A DNA stretch of 45,351 nucleotides from Chthoniobacteraceae bacterium. Its GTDB lineage: Bacteria > Verrucomicrobiota > Verrucomicrobiia > Chthoniobacterales > Chthoniobacteraceae. The stretch spans positions 1 through 45,351 of the forward strand of contig CANJNZ010000034.1 in the NCBI GenBank assembly GCA_947476045.1, read 5' to 3'. The notes under the pieces were generated by a model. The model ran no database searches, had not been told where the DNA came from, and was given only the letters and a program-made list of their open reading frames with translations. The translations under genes were made by a program, and so were the position numbers. This document shows positions 1 to 7,281 of this stretch, one piece after another. Each line of letters begins with the position of its first letter. Within the stretch, counting starts at the first letter, position 1.

Positions 1-342
1 ATCCGCAAAGTGACGCCCAGCGGAGTGGTGACCACCTTGGCGGGCACCGCCGGAGTCGAAGGCAGCGCGGATGGCACTGGCAGCGAGGCGCGGTTTTACT
101 ATCCCAATGGCGTGGCCGTGGACAGCAGCGGGAACGTGTATGTGGCGGATTACGGTAACCACACGATTCGCAAAGTGACGCCCAGCGGAGTGGTGACCAC
201 CTTGGCGGGCAGCGCCGGATTCAGCGGCAGCGCGGATGGCACTGGCAGCGAGGCGCGGTTTAACCATCCCCTAGGCGTGGCGGTGGACAGCAGCGGGAAC
301 GTCTATGTGGGGGATACAGATAACTCCACGATCCGCAAAGTG
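1..342 (+). repeat. 165-bp tandem repeat encoding NHL units
   Basis: The segment beginning at base 1 recurs at 166 and again, partially, at 331, giving an exact period of 165 bp (55 codons). Copies are nearly identical at DNA level, including silent positions, so they were duplicated or homogenised recently. More copies probably lie upstream of the window. Confidence 0.85.
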
Positions 343-1140
343 ACGCCCGGCGCCGAGACCATCGCCGTGGTCGTAAAAAACGACGCAGCTGCGGGTCTCG
401 CCAACGCGAAGTTTGTGAGCTTTGGCAACCCCGCGATGAATAGCGAAAATCACACTGCGTTTTATGGGACAATCACTGGCACCACCCCCGCCGCGACGAC
501 TGCACTGATGGGCAAAACCAAAGGCATCTGGGCGGACGACAACACGGGCGACCGGCAACTCATCATCCGCGTGGGCGACACTGCGGCTGGCACCACCAGT
601 GCCGTCTTCAGCGCCATGGGCGACCCCGTGTATAATGAGAACGAGGAGATCGCTTTCAAAGGCACGCTCAAAGTGGGCGTGGGCGGAGTGACGAGCACTC
701 CTGCGCTCACAGCAAACAACATCGGCATCTGGAGCAACACCGGCGGCACGTTGCATCTCGTGGCGCGGAGAGCAGGGGAAGCCCCCGGCTGCGCTGACGC
801 GACGTTCGCCTCGTTCACATCCCTCGTGCTCCCGGATCAGGGCGGCGTGGTGATGCTGGCGAATCTGAATAGCGGAACCGTATCTTTGCCCGGCCCCGGC
901 GGTGTCACACCAGCCAACAACATCGGCATCTGGGCTGCGGACACAGCAGGCGACCTGCAACTGATCGTGCGCAAAGGCGACACGCTGGATGGCAAGGTGA
1001 TTACAGCGCTGAGCTTCCTGCCCGCAGCAGCGGGAGTGAGCGGCCAGAGCCGGAGCTTTAGCCAAACCACCGGCGACCTGGTCTACAAGGCGACCTTCGC
1101 CGACGGCAGCACCGGCATCTACAAAGTGGTCTTCCGGTAA
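1..1140 (+). CDS. NHL-repeat surface/secreted protein, 5' partial
   Basis: The reading frame is open from base 1, so the true start lies upstream of the window. The visible ~379 residues begin with NHL beta-propeller units: each has a G-V-A-V-D-S-S-G-N-V-Y-V-(A/G)-D core followed by IRKVTP and a Gly/Ala-rich turn. The units are 55 residues long and almost identical, which is typical of extracellular NHL proteins. From about residue 117 the sequence changes to a second repeat type with N-x-G-I-W-x-x-D and L-x-L-(I/V)-(V/A/I)-R motifs, seen three times and ending in a G-I-Y-K-V-V-F strand; this resembles the DUF7453-type repeats found with NHL domains in PVC bacteria. Function is unknown; a cell-surface or secreted adhesion/recognition role is inference. 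A strong terminator follows the stop codon. Confidence 0.8.
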   Translation: MRKVTPSGVVTTLAGTAGVEGSADGTGSEARFYYPNGVAVDSSGNVYVADYGNHTIRKVTPSGVVTTLAGSAGFSGSADGTGSEARFNHPLGVAVDSSGNVYVGDTDNSTIRKVTPGAETIAVVVKNDAAAGLANAKFVSFGNPAMNSENHTAFYGTITGTTPAATTALMGKTKGIWADDNTGDRQLIIRVGDTAAGTTSAVFSAMGDPVYNENEEIAFKGTLKVGVGGVTSTPALTANNIGIWSNTGGTLHLVARRAGEAPGCADATFASFTSLVLPDQGGVVMLANLNSGTVSLPGPGGVTPANNIGIWAADTAGDLQLIVRKGDTLDGKVITALSFLPAAAGVSGQSRSFSQTTGDLVYKATFADGSTGIYKVVFR

Positions 1141-1160
1141 GCGGGAGAAGCGTCATTTCA

Positions 1161-1197
1161 CAAAAGGCCACTCGTCGCAAGGCGGGTGGCTTTTGTG
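1161..1197 (+). terminator. Rho-independent terminator after NHL gene
   Basis: An inverted repeat GGCCACTCG / CGGGTGGC (one G-T pair) with an 8-nt loop is preceded by AAAA and followed by TTTTGTGTTTTG. It starts about 20 nt after the stop at 1140. The A-run upstream means it could also work on the minus strand. Confidence 0.8.
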
Positions 1198-1487
1198 TTT
1201 TGTCCGCAAAGCATCCGCACGAAGATGACATAAGCGCGGGGAGGGCAACGCTATTTGGGATTTCGGATTGCGGATTGCGGATCGGGGGACAGGGAATTGC
1301 AGATTGCAGAACGGAGTGGAACGACATCGCCTGCCGCAGGCAGCCCGCAGGGACGTTGCGGCGGCAACGGGCATTGCAGATTGCGGATCGGGGACTGGTG
1401 ACTGGTGAACGGAGGGGCGTGATGAGGCCGTGGGGAAACCGACACGGTGAAGTGCCAGCGTCCGTCAAGGGCGGTTCTGTGCATTTT
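1198..1487. repeat. Gene-free gap with short periodic and inverted repeats
   Basis: No convincing gene. Between 1264 and 1310 the motif GGATTGC/AGATTGC is repeated about every 7 nt, and a related copy is at 1371-1408 where it runs into a duplicated ACTGGTG. Between them are two small perfect hairpins, CTGCC-GCA-GGCAG (1331-1343) and GTTGC-GGCG-GCAAC (1355-1368). The arrangement looks like a dispersed intergenic repeat of the REP/MITE kind; whether other copies exist in the genome cannot be seen here. Confidence 0.5.
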
Positions 1488-1817
1488 TTAACGGACTTCG
1501 ATCAGTTTCTCTCCTTGGTTCAAGCGGGTTTCGATGTCGGTCAGACGAGGTTCCAGCCAAGCCAGCAGTGCGCGACGTGATGCATTACCAATTCGCAACC
1601 AGACGATGGCAGGGGCGGTGCGGCTGGCGGAAGCGCGGATAGGGAAGTCCTCATCCTTGGTGATGATGACCACGCCATGCGCAAGGGCGTGCTGCCAGAT
1701 GGCATTGTCATCGGCATGGCGTAGGCCCGCGTCTTCCACATGCTCGGCCTCATGTCCGCGCTGCTGGAGCAACCGGGCGAGCGCGGGCGGGAGTTGGGCG
1801 TCAATGATCCAGCGCAC
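1488..1817 (-). CDS. DUF5615 PIN-like toxin
   Basis: A 109-aa protein starting M-R-W-I-I-D-A-Q-L-P-P, the typical N-terminus of DUF5615 PIN-like proteins, in which the D-x-(Q/N)-L-P segment carries the first acidic residue. It continues with a D-D-x-x-I-W-x-x-A block (around residue 37) and I-I-T-K-D-x-D-F (around residue 51), the second acidic site. These are the putative RNase-type metal-binding positions of the Mut7-C/VapC-like fold. It lies 12 nt downstream of a DUF433 gene, the standard partner, so the two form a toxin-antitoxin module with this gene as the likely ribonuclease toxin. Full length, with no visible damage. Toxicity is inferred from the family. Confidence 0.85.
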   Translation of the reverse strand: MRWIIDAQLPPALARLLQQRGHEAEHVEDAGLRHADDNAIWQHALAHGVVIITKDEDFPIRASASRTAPAIVWLRIGNASRRALLAWLEPRLTDIETRLNQGEKLIEVR

Positions 1818-1829
1818 AGTGAATGTGGT

Positions 1830-2066
1830 TCAAACGGCGGTGACGGTGCCAGCGAGGATGGCGTGGTCGCTTTGCGCGGCGGCGTATTGGAGGCAGGCGT
1901 CAATGTCAGCGGGTTCCAAGTAAGGGAAGTCTTCGAGAATTTCCGACTCCGGCACGCGTGCGGCGAGCATGTCGAGCACGTCCTTGACACGGATGCGCAT
2001 CCCGCGGATGCAGGGACGCCCGCCGCATTGAGCGGGGTTGATGGTGATGCGGTCGAGGTAGTTCAT
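1830..2066 (-). CDS. DUF433 antitoxin
   Basis: A 78-aa protein with the DUF433 signature: N-P-x-x-C-G-G-R-P-C-I-R-G near the N-terminus, then R-I-R-V-K-D-V-L-D-M-L-A-A and an I-L-x-D-F-P-Y-L-E segment, which together form a small helix-turn-helix. DUF433 proteins pair with DUF5615 PIN-like toxins and are expected to neutralise them and to repress their own operon through the HTH. The gene is first in the pair, as usual for antitoxins. Length and motif order are normal for the family. Confidence 0.85.
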   Translation of the reverse strand: MNYLDRITINPAQCGGRPCIRGMRIRVKDVLDMLAARVPESEILEDFPYLEPADIDACLQYAAAQSDHAILAGTVTAV

Positions 2067-2245
2067 GGTTTTGGCTATAGCCGGTTTATTGCGTCGGGGA
2101 AAGCGGCATTACTGTTTTTGGGTTTTCAGCTTCACGTCTGCGAAGTGGCGGGAGATGTCGTCCTCTTCCACAAAGCGGCGGTCGCTGAAATCCAGATCAT
2201 GATGAGAGGGTAGCAGCGCATTACGTCCGCCATGAGACTTCCGTC

Positions 2246-3697
2246 TTACAGCCCGAGCTTGGTGAGGACTTCGCCGAGGGCGGCTTGCCATTTTACGTAT
2301 CCGGCTTTGGTGGGGTGGAGCATGTCGCCGAATTCCTCGCGTTTGCAGATGCCGTTGCCGTCGTCGAAAATGCTCCATGTGTCGCAAAGGGTGAGGCGTT
2401 TGTCGGCTTTCACGATCTCGTCGAGCATGGCGTTGAGTTCTTTGATTTTCTCGGGGAATTTCCCGGCCTGTGCGCCGCGCGGCATGACGTGGTTGATGAT
2501 GATGGGGACGCTGGAGTTCTGTTTTTGCAGCTCGGAGAGGATGGCTTTGACGTTGTCGCGCGTCTGCGCGGGGGTGCCGTCCTGCGCGAGGTCGTTGGTG
2601 CCGATGAGGAGGCTGACGGCCTTGGGGTGAAGGTCGAGCACGTCTTCCTTTAAGCGGTAGAGGACGCCGCGCGAGGTGTCGCCGCTGATGCCGCGGTTGG
2701 CGGTTTTCATTTTCGGGAAATCCTGCGCGAGACTGCCCCAGCCCTGCGTGATGCTGTCGCCGAGGAAAACGACTGCGCCCTGATCGGCTTCGCGCTGGCG
2801 GTGGAATTCGATGCGGCGTTTGATCCACGTTTTCTGGAACCAGTTGTTGATTTGCACCGGGCCGGTGCCGGCGAAGGCGTCGGGCGAAGCGGGCAGAGCG
2901 AGCGCGGTGTAGGGGCTGACGGCGAGTTCGCTTTTCTGCGCGGGCAGGCCGCGTTTTTGGGCGAACATCCACGGGAGCAGATTCGGCTCGGCGAAGGCCA
3001 TCACCCATGAGTCGTGCGCGACGCCGGGATATTCGGTGTGAAAGACGGTGCCGCCCGCGGCTTTCAATCCCTCGACCATGTCCTTGGTGCGGCTGGGCTT
3101 CACGACGCCGTCGGCGAGGCCGTGAAATGCCCACGTGGGCACGGGCTTCGCGGCGGCGGCTTTGGTGTTATCCCCTCCCCCGCAGATGGGCGCGGCGGCG
3201 GCGAATTTATCCGGGTAGCGCGTGATCAAATCCCACGTGCCGTAGCCGCCCATGCTGAGGCCGGTGACGTAGAGCCGGTCGGCATCAATGCTGAATTCCT
3301 TCTGCACCGTTTCGAGCGCGGCGAGCAGGAGCTTTTGCGGCGCGGAGGATTCGGCGGGCGCGGTGCCGGTGTCGCCGCCCCAGTCCATGTCCACCCACTT
3401 TTGGTCCTTCGGGCATTGCGGCACGAGGACGAAGGCGGGGAATTTTTCGCGTGCTTCGGCGTTGGCGAAAAGACTGCCGCCCCATTTGAGCTGCGCACTG
3501 TTGTCGTCGCCACGCTCACCCGCGCCGTGGAGCAGGATGACGAGCGGGTATTTTTTCGCGGCGTCGTAATTGAGCGGCTGGAGCAGGCGATACGGAAGCT
3601 TGCCGCCATCGGAGGCAGTGAAGATGCGCGCTTCGTAGTCATCAGCGCAGGCGACATTGGCGAGGACAATCATACCGAGGAGAGTGTGGATTTTCAT
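2246..3697 (-). CDS. Secreted alpha/beta-hydrolase esterase fused to SGNH (GDSL) hydrolase
   Basis: A 483-aa protein; I start it at the ATG at 3697 because a signal peptide (MKIHTLLGMIVLANVACA) follows, whereas the longer open frame has no sensible N-terminus and runs over the divergent promoter region. Residues ~25-250 form an alpha/beta hydrolase like PHB-depolymerase/feruloyl-esterase proteins: LLHGAGERGDD, nucleophile motif G-L-S148-M-G-G, D196 in H-G-L-A-D-G, H228 in G-V-A-H-D-S. Residues ~285-483 form an SGNH hydrolase: block I F-L-G-D-S315-I-T, block II G336, block III G-T-N368-D, block V D458-x-x-H461. Both catalytic sets are complete, so this is probably a two-activity exported carbohydrate esterase. 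Such fusions occur in polysaccharide-degrading PVC bacteria; the substrate is not evident. Confidence 0.85.
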   Translation of the reverse strand: MKIHTLLGMIVLANVACADDYEARIFTASDGGKLPYRLLQPLNYDAAKKYPLVILLHGAGERGDDNSAQLKWGGSLFANAEAREKFPAFVLVPQCPKDQKWVDMDWGGDTGTAPAESSAPQKLLLAALETVQKEFSIDADRLYVTGLSMGGYGTWDLITRYPDKFAAAAPICGGGDNTKAAAAKPVPTWAFHGLADGVVKPSRTKDMVEGLKAAGGTVFHTEYPGVAHDSWVMAFAEPNLLPWMFAQKRGLPAQKSELAVSPYTALALPASPDAFAGTGPVQINNWFQKTWIKRRIEFHRQREADQGAVVFLGDSITQGWGSLAQDFPKMKTANRGISGDTSRGVLYRLKEDVLDLHPKAVSLLIGTNDLAQDGTPAQTRDNVKAILSELQKQNSSVPIIINHVMPRGAQAGKFPEKIKELNAMLDEIVKADKRLTLCDTWSIFDDGNGICKREEFGDMLHPTKAGYVKWQAALGEVLTKLGL

Positions 3698-3818
3698 AAC
3701 GGGTCGCGGAGTCTGTGAAGCGAGCGGCTGCCGTGCAATGCCGAAAGCCTGACGTCGCGCGGGAGATAACAATATCTTTTTTTGCAGAAGCGCGGAGAAA
3801 TGGCATTCTTTAGCCGCC

Positions 3819-4406
3819 ATGAAAACCCTCTGCTGCCTCATCGCCATCGCCCTCACAAATGCGACCACGTGCTTCGCGCTCGATGTGGGCGAACTCCTCA
3901 CGGACGCGCAGCGCGCCTACCTGCGTGGCGAGACGACGGCGGCCAAGGAGAAGTTTGAACTTGTTTTGAAACTGGAGCCGGAGAACAGAACGGCAATCAT
4001 GTATAAGCGCCGCATCGCCGCCGAGGAGGCGAGGGAAACCGCGATCAAAGGACCGCCCAACGCAACGAAGGCAATGCTCGAAATTCTCACGTTGCCAAAG
4101 GTGCAGTTCAACGAGGCATCACTCGGCGACGCGCTCGAATTTCTACGCAAAAAAGGGAATCAACTCGGCGAAGGAAAAGTGGCGATCAATTTCGTAGTGA
4201 TGCTGGATGAGAAGGCCAAAGAAACCAAAGTCACCCTCTTGCTGGAAAATGTCCCTTTCACCGAGGTGCTGCGCTACATCGGCGATCTGGCAAACGTGCA
4301 GTTCATCTACGACCGCTTCGCGATCACTGTGAAATCGAAGACGACCGTCGTGGAAACAAAAGCGCACGCACCTGCTCCAACGGGCGTGAAGGTGAACGGC
4401 CTGTAG
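3819..4406 (+). CDS. Exported STN-like (secretin N-terminal) protein
   Basis: A 195-aa protein with an N-terminal signal peptide (about 20 residues ending near C-F-A). A short helical TPR-like stretch follows (residues ~25-75: repeated A-x-x-x-Y-L-R-G and K-L-E-P-E-N). A C-terminal ~90-residue domain has the pattern of secretin/TonB short N-terminal (STN) domains: a P-K-V-Q-F-N-E-A-S-L-G-D-A-L-E-F-L opening, then V-T-L-L-L-E-N-V-P-F-T-E-V-L-R-Y-I and a final I-Y-D-R-F-A-I-T-V strand. Related proteins accompany verrucomicrobial type IV pilus/secretin systems, but no other secretin gene is nearby. Ends with TAG 3 nt before the convergent truA stop. Exact role unknown. Confidence 0.7.
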   Translation: MKTLCCLIAIALTNATTCFALDVGELLTDAQRAYLRGETTAAKEKFELVLKLEPENRTAIMYKRRIAAEEARETAIKGPPNATKAMLEILTLPKVQFNEASLGDALEFLRKKGNQLGEGKVAINFVVMLDEKAKETKVTLLLENVPFTEVLRYIGDLANVQFIYDRFAITVKSKTTVVETKAHAPAPTGVKVNGL

Positions 4407-4409
4407 TGC

Positions 4410-5174
4410 TCAATAAAACACGCGGTCGAGATACAGCCCTTCGGCGGGCGCGGCCAATGGCGACTTGATGCGGCCTTTCGACGCAAACAAATCGGCGATG
4501 AGGCTGAGCGGTGCGCGACCTTGCGCGATGCGCACGATGGCCCCGGTGAGCAGGCGCACCATTTTATAAAGAAAGCCGTCCCCCTCATAGGTGATCGTGA
4601 TGAGCGGAGCGCGACCCGTAACGCGGACACGTGTGATCGTGCGTGTGGTGTTCACTTCAATCTTTCCGCGATTTGCAGCGAAGCCGGCGAAGTCGTGCGT
4701 GCCGACGAGCAGCGCGGCGGCGGCGCGCAGCGTGGCGATGTCAATCGGTCGCGACGTGTGCCATGCACGGCCGACTTCCAGCGGGTGCAGCCAGCCGTCG
4801 TTCCAGATGCGGTAAACGTAGCGCTTTCCGCGCGCTTTGTAGCGTGCGTGAAAACCATCGCTCCCGCCGCGCACCCGCGTAATTCGGAGCACGCGAATCT
4901 CCGCAGGCAGGTTTGCATTCAGCGCAGAGAGCCATGTCGCAGTCGAATGTTTGCCGCGAGGAACATCCACATGCGCGACCTGACCGCGTGCATGAACGCC
5001 GGCATCGGTTCGCCCGGAACCATGGATGCGAACATCTTCACCACAGATTTTGTTGAAGGCCGACTTGATGGCATCCTGCACGGACTCCCCGCCCGCCTGA
5101 CTCTGCCATCCGGAAAACGAACAACCGTCGTAGGCGATGATGAGTTTGAGGCGCTCGACGTTGGAGATACTCAT
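4410..5174 (-). CDS. truA: tRNA pseudouridine(38-40) synthase TruA
   Basis: 254 aa, the usual length. It shows the TruA hallmarks: N-terminal K-L-I-I-A-Y-D-G-x-x-F-S-G-W-Q, the catalytic loop G-S-G-R-T-D-A-G-V-H-A with the nucleophilic Asp at about residue 61, H-D-F-A-G-F-A around residue 162, and the C-terminal G-D-G-F-L-Y-K-M-V-R segment. It converts uridines 38-40 in tRNA anticodon arms to pseudouridine in the cytoplasm. The start at 5174 lies 4 nt after the stop of a small membrane-protein gene, so it is the last gene of the operon beginning with the mannose-1-phosphate guanylyltransferase. Confidence 0.95.
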   Translation of the reverse strand: MSISNVERLKLIIAYDGCSFSGWQSQAGGESVQDAIKSAFNKICGEDVRIHGSGRTDAGVHARGQVAHVDVPRGKHSTATWLSALNANLPAEIRVLRITRVRGGSDGFHARYKARGKRYVYRIWNDGWLHPLEVGRAWHTSRPIDIATLRAAAALLVGTHDFAGFAANRGKIEVNTTRTITRVRVTGRAPLITITYEGDGFLYKMVRLLTGAIVRIAQGRAPLSLIADLFASKGRIKSPLAAPAEGLYLDRVFY

Positions 5175-5178
5175 ACGC

Positions 5179-5352
5179 TCAATGCAGAATTAACCATCCA
5201 ACATAGATGCAAATAACTAAGATGATAAGCATGGCCAAAGCACCGAAGAGCAGTCTTTTCCGAGTAGAGTAATCCTTCCACGGGAGAAGCGTCTCAAGAA
5301 TCTCTGACCAAAAGAAAGACAAGCAATCTAGTTTGATTTCAAACCACCTCAT
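5179..5352 (-). CDS. 57-aa single-pass membrane protein between ruvX and truA
   Basis: A short open frame of 57 codons fits exactly between ruvX and truA: its ATG at 5352 lies 4 nt after the ruvX stop and its TGA at 5179 lies 4 nt before the truA ATG. A GAGG ribosome-binding site stands about 5 nt upstream of the ATG. The product begins MRWFEIKLD, has a charged middle (W-K-D-Y-S-T-R-K-R) and then a strongly hydrophobic C-terminal helix (L-L-F-G-A-L-A-M-L-I-I-L-V-I-C-I-Y-V-G-W-L-I-L) ending in His. By the positive-inside rule the N-terminus should be cytoplasmic. Not a family I recognise. The exact fit and the RBS make translation likely; function unknown. Confidence 0.6.
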   Translation of the reverse strand: MRWFEIKLDCLSFFWSEILETLLPWKDYSTRKRLLFGALAMLIILVICIYVGWLILH

Positions 5353-5356
5353 GACC

Positions 5357-5779
5357 TCAGAGCATAAAACTCTGCGAATCGAGCCAGCCTTGCAGGATGA
5401 GTTGAGCGGCGACTTGATCGATCACCTCGCGGCTCTGCTTCGCGTTTCGGCCTGCCTCGTGCAGTGATCTCTGCGCAGCGACGGTCGTGAGGCGCTCATC
5501 CCAAAGTCGGACGGGGCACGTCACGAGTGCGCGGAGTTTTTCGGCGAAAGCTCGCACCTTCTCGGCGGCGGCACCGGTCGTGCCGTCCATGTTTTTCGGC
5601 AGGCCGAGGATGATGTTTCCGATGCCACGCTCGGCGACGACCTGCGCAACACGTGCTGCGGTATCGGGCGTGTCTTTCACGGCAATGGTTTCGAGCGGAT
5701 GCGCGAGCATTCCGAGTTCATCGGAAATCGCGAGGCCGATGCGGGCGTCGCCGTGGTCAATTCCGAGCGCACGCGTCAT
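5357..5779 (-). CDS. ruvX: Putative Holliday junction resolvase RuvX (YqgF)
   Basis: 140 aa from the ATG at 5779. That start gives the canonical N-terminus M-T-R-A-L-G-I-D-H-G-D-A-R-I-G-L-A, which carries the first catalytic Asp of the RNase H-like fold. It also overlaps the upstream gene's stop in an ATGA. Other YqgF motifs are G-L-P-K-N-M-D-G-T-x-G near residue 75 and W-D-E-R-L-T-T near residue 97, with the second acidic residue. The family acts in 16S pre-rRNA 5'-end processing in E. coli and as a putative Holliday junction resolvase elsewhere. Second gene of the minus-strand operon. Confidence 0.92.
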   Translation of the reverse strand: MTRALGIDHGDARIGLAISDELGMLAHPLETIAVKDTPDTAARVAQVVAERGIGNIILGLPKNMDGTTGAAAEKVRAFAEKLRALVTCPVRLWDERLTTVAAQRSLHEAGRNAKQSREVIDQVAAQLILQGWLDSQSFML

Positions 5780-6849
5780 TGGAGTTCCGGCGGCACTTTG
5801 GACACGAGGTGCTTGATTTTTTCCGCCTCGTGGCGGTTGCAAATGAGCACCGCGTCGTCGGTTTCCACGACGATGAGATCGCTCACACCGAGCATAGCGA
5901 TGCGGCGCTTTGACGTGGAGAAAATGAGATTATTGTCCGCTTCGAGCGTGGTGATTTCACCGTTTGCCACATTTCCCGCTGCGAGCACCGGCAGATATTT
6001 TGCGAGCGCCGTCCAGCTTCCGATGTCGTCCCAATCAAACGCGCTCTCCACCATCAGCACACGCGCCGCTTTTTCCATGATGGCGTAGTCCACCGAAATC
6101 TTCGGCAGCTTCGGGAAAACATCGCGCAGCAACATTTGAAAATCCTCACCCGAGTGCAGACGTGAAACGAACGTCCCCAACTCCGGCGCGTGTCGGCGCA
6201 GCGCACTGAGAATCGCAGGAATCGTCCAGATGAACATTCCCGCATTCCATCGGAAATTTCCCTGCCGCAAAAATTGCTCCGCCAGTTCCGCGTTTGGTTT
6301 TTCGCGGAAGCGCACCACGTCATGCACCGCAGGTCCGTCTTTCGCATCGGCGATTTTCACCTGCGGCCCCATCTCGATGTAGCCGAAGCCGGGGCACGCC
6401 CACGTGGGCTGGATCCCGATGGTGACAAGCTCCCCGGTCTCGCGCGCCGCAGCAACGGCAGTGCGCAGCGTTTTCTGAAAAGCGATGGCGTCCTGAATGA
6501 GATGATCCGCAGGCAGGACAATCATCGTCGCCTGCGCATCGCGCGCCGCCACCCATCCCACGCCGAGTGCGATGGCCGCAGCCGTGTCGCGCTTCGCAGG
6601 CTCTGCCACGATGTTTTCCGCAGGCAGCGATTTCGCGAGAGCGCGCACCGCAGCCTCTTGATCCGCGTTGGTTAAAATGAGGATGTTTTTTGCAGGCACA
6701 AGGCCGTCGAGACGGCGCAGCGTTGCTTCGAGCAGCGTCTCCGGGCCGAAGAGCGCGAGCAATTGTTTTGGCCGCGACTTGCGGCTGAGCGGCCAGAACC
6801 GCTCACCGCTGCCGCCTGCGAGAATAAGAACGTAGAGAGAGGAAGACAT
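5776..6849 (-). CDS. manC: Mannose-1-phosphate guanylyltransferase
   Basis: 357 aa from ATG 6849, chosen because the nucleotidyltransferase motif then falls at residue ~11: L-A-G-G-S-G-x-R-F-W-P-L-S-R followed by P-K-Q-L-L. Further sugar-nucleotidyltransferase features are V-L-P-A-D-H around residue 112, F-R-E-K-P near 180, W-N-A-G-M-F-I-W near 200 and F-D-W-D-D-I-G-S-W near 290. It makes GDP-mannose from mannose-1-phosphate and GTP for glycan or exopolysaccharide synthesis. It lacks the C-terminal isomerase domain of the long bifunctional form. First gene of the operon with ruvX, the 57-aa protein and truA; its stop overlaps the ruvX start. The symbol is by function; orthology is not proven. 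Confidence 0.88.
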   Translation of the reverse strand: MSSSLYVLILAGGSGERFWPLSRKSRPKQLLALFGPETLLEATLRRLDGLVPAKNILILTNADQEAAVRALAKSLPAENIVAEPAKRDTAAAIALGVGWVAARDAQATMIVLPADHLIQDAIAFQKTLRTAVAAARETGELVTIGIQPTWACPGFGYIEMGPQVKIADAKDGPAVHDVVRFREKPNAELAEQFLRQGNFRWNAGMFIWTIPAILSALRRHAPELGTFVSRLHSGEDFQMLLRDVFPKLPKISVDYAIMEKAARVLMVESAFDWDDIGSWTALAKYLPVLAAGNVANGEITTLEADNNLIFSTSKRRIAMLGVSDLIVVETDDAVLICNRHEAEKIKHLVSKVPPELQ

Positions 6850-6993
6850 CGCGCTTCGTGGTGGTGTGTTGTGTGGAAATAACGGATCGTTCGCTCGATG
6901 GGAAGATGACTGTTCGCATTTCGTCAATCACGCACGCGGCCCAGTCCGTGCTGGACAGAAACGCACAAATTAGCATCTTCCCGTGTGAGCCAC

Positions 6994-7281
6994 ATGGAAT
7001 CAAAAACACCGAGCGACAAGTTGAATTCGTCCCTGCTCGCCGTCACGCAGACAGCGGTGGGTTGCGGCCTCGGCCTTCTCCTCGGCGGAAAAATGAGCCG
7101 CTCCGCACAAAAGACCACCGCCTTCACCCTCCTCGGCCTCGGCGCGCTCCTCGCACTCCCCGCCATCGTGGACGCCGTCAGCAAACTCATCGCCGGCCCC
7201 GAAACCGAACGTGGCGCCAAGAAGAGCCTCGACAGCATCCGCGACGACTCCGGCCTCCCCGAAGACGCCGAGGCGTTTTAA
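6994..7281 (+). CDS. Small membrane protein of unknown function
   Basis: 95 aa from ATG 6994; a GTG at 6985 is possible but only the ATG has a GTGAG stretch in front. Two hydrophobic stretches are visible, residues ~14-30 (V-T-Q-T-A-V-G-C-G-L-G-L-L-L-G-G) and ~40-55 (T-T-A-F-T-L-L-G-L-G-A-L-L-A-L-P), with a charged C-terminal tail. I do not recognise a family; it resembles general YtxH-like/gas-vesicle-type accessory membrane proteins in size only. Its stop codon overlaps the stop of the convergent adenosyltransferase gene in a shared TTAA. Confidence 0.6.
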   Translation: MESKTPSDKLNSSLLAVTQTAVGCGLGLLLGGKMSRSAQKTTAFTLLGLGALLALPAIVDAVSKLIAGPETERGAKKSLDSIRDDSGLPEDAEAF

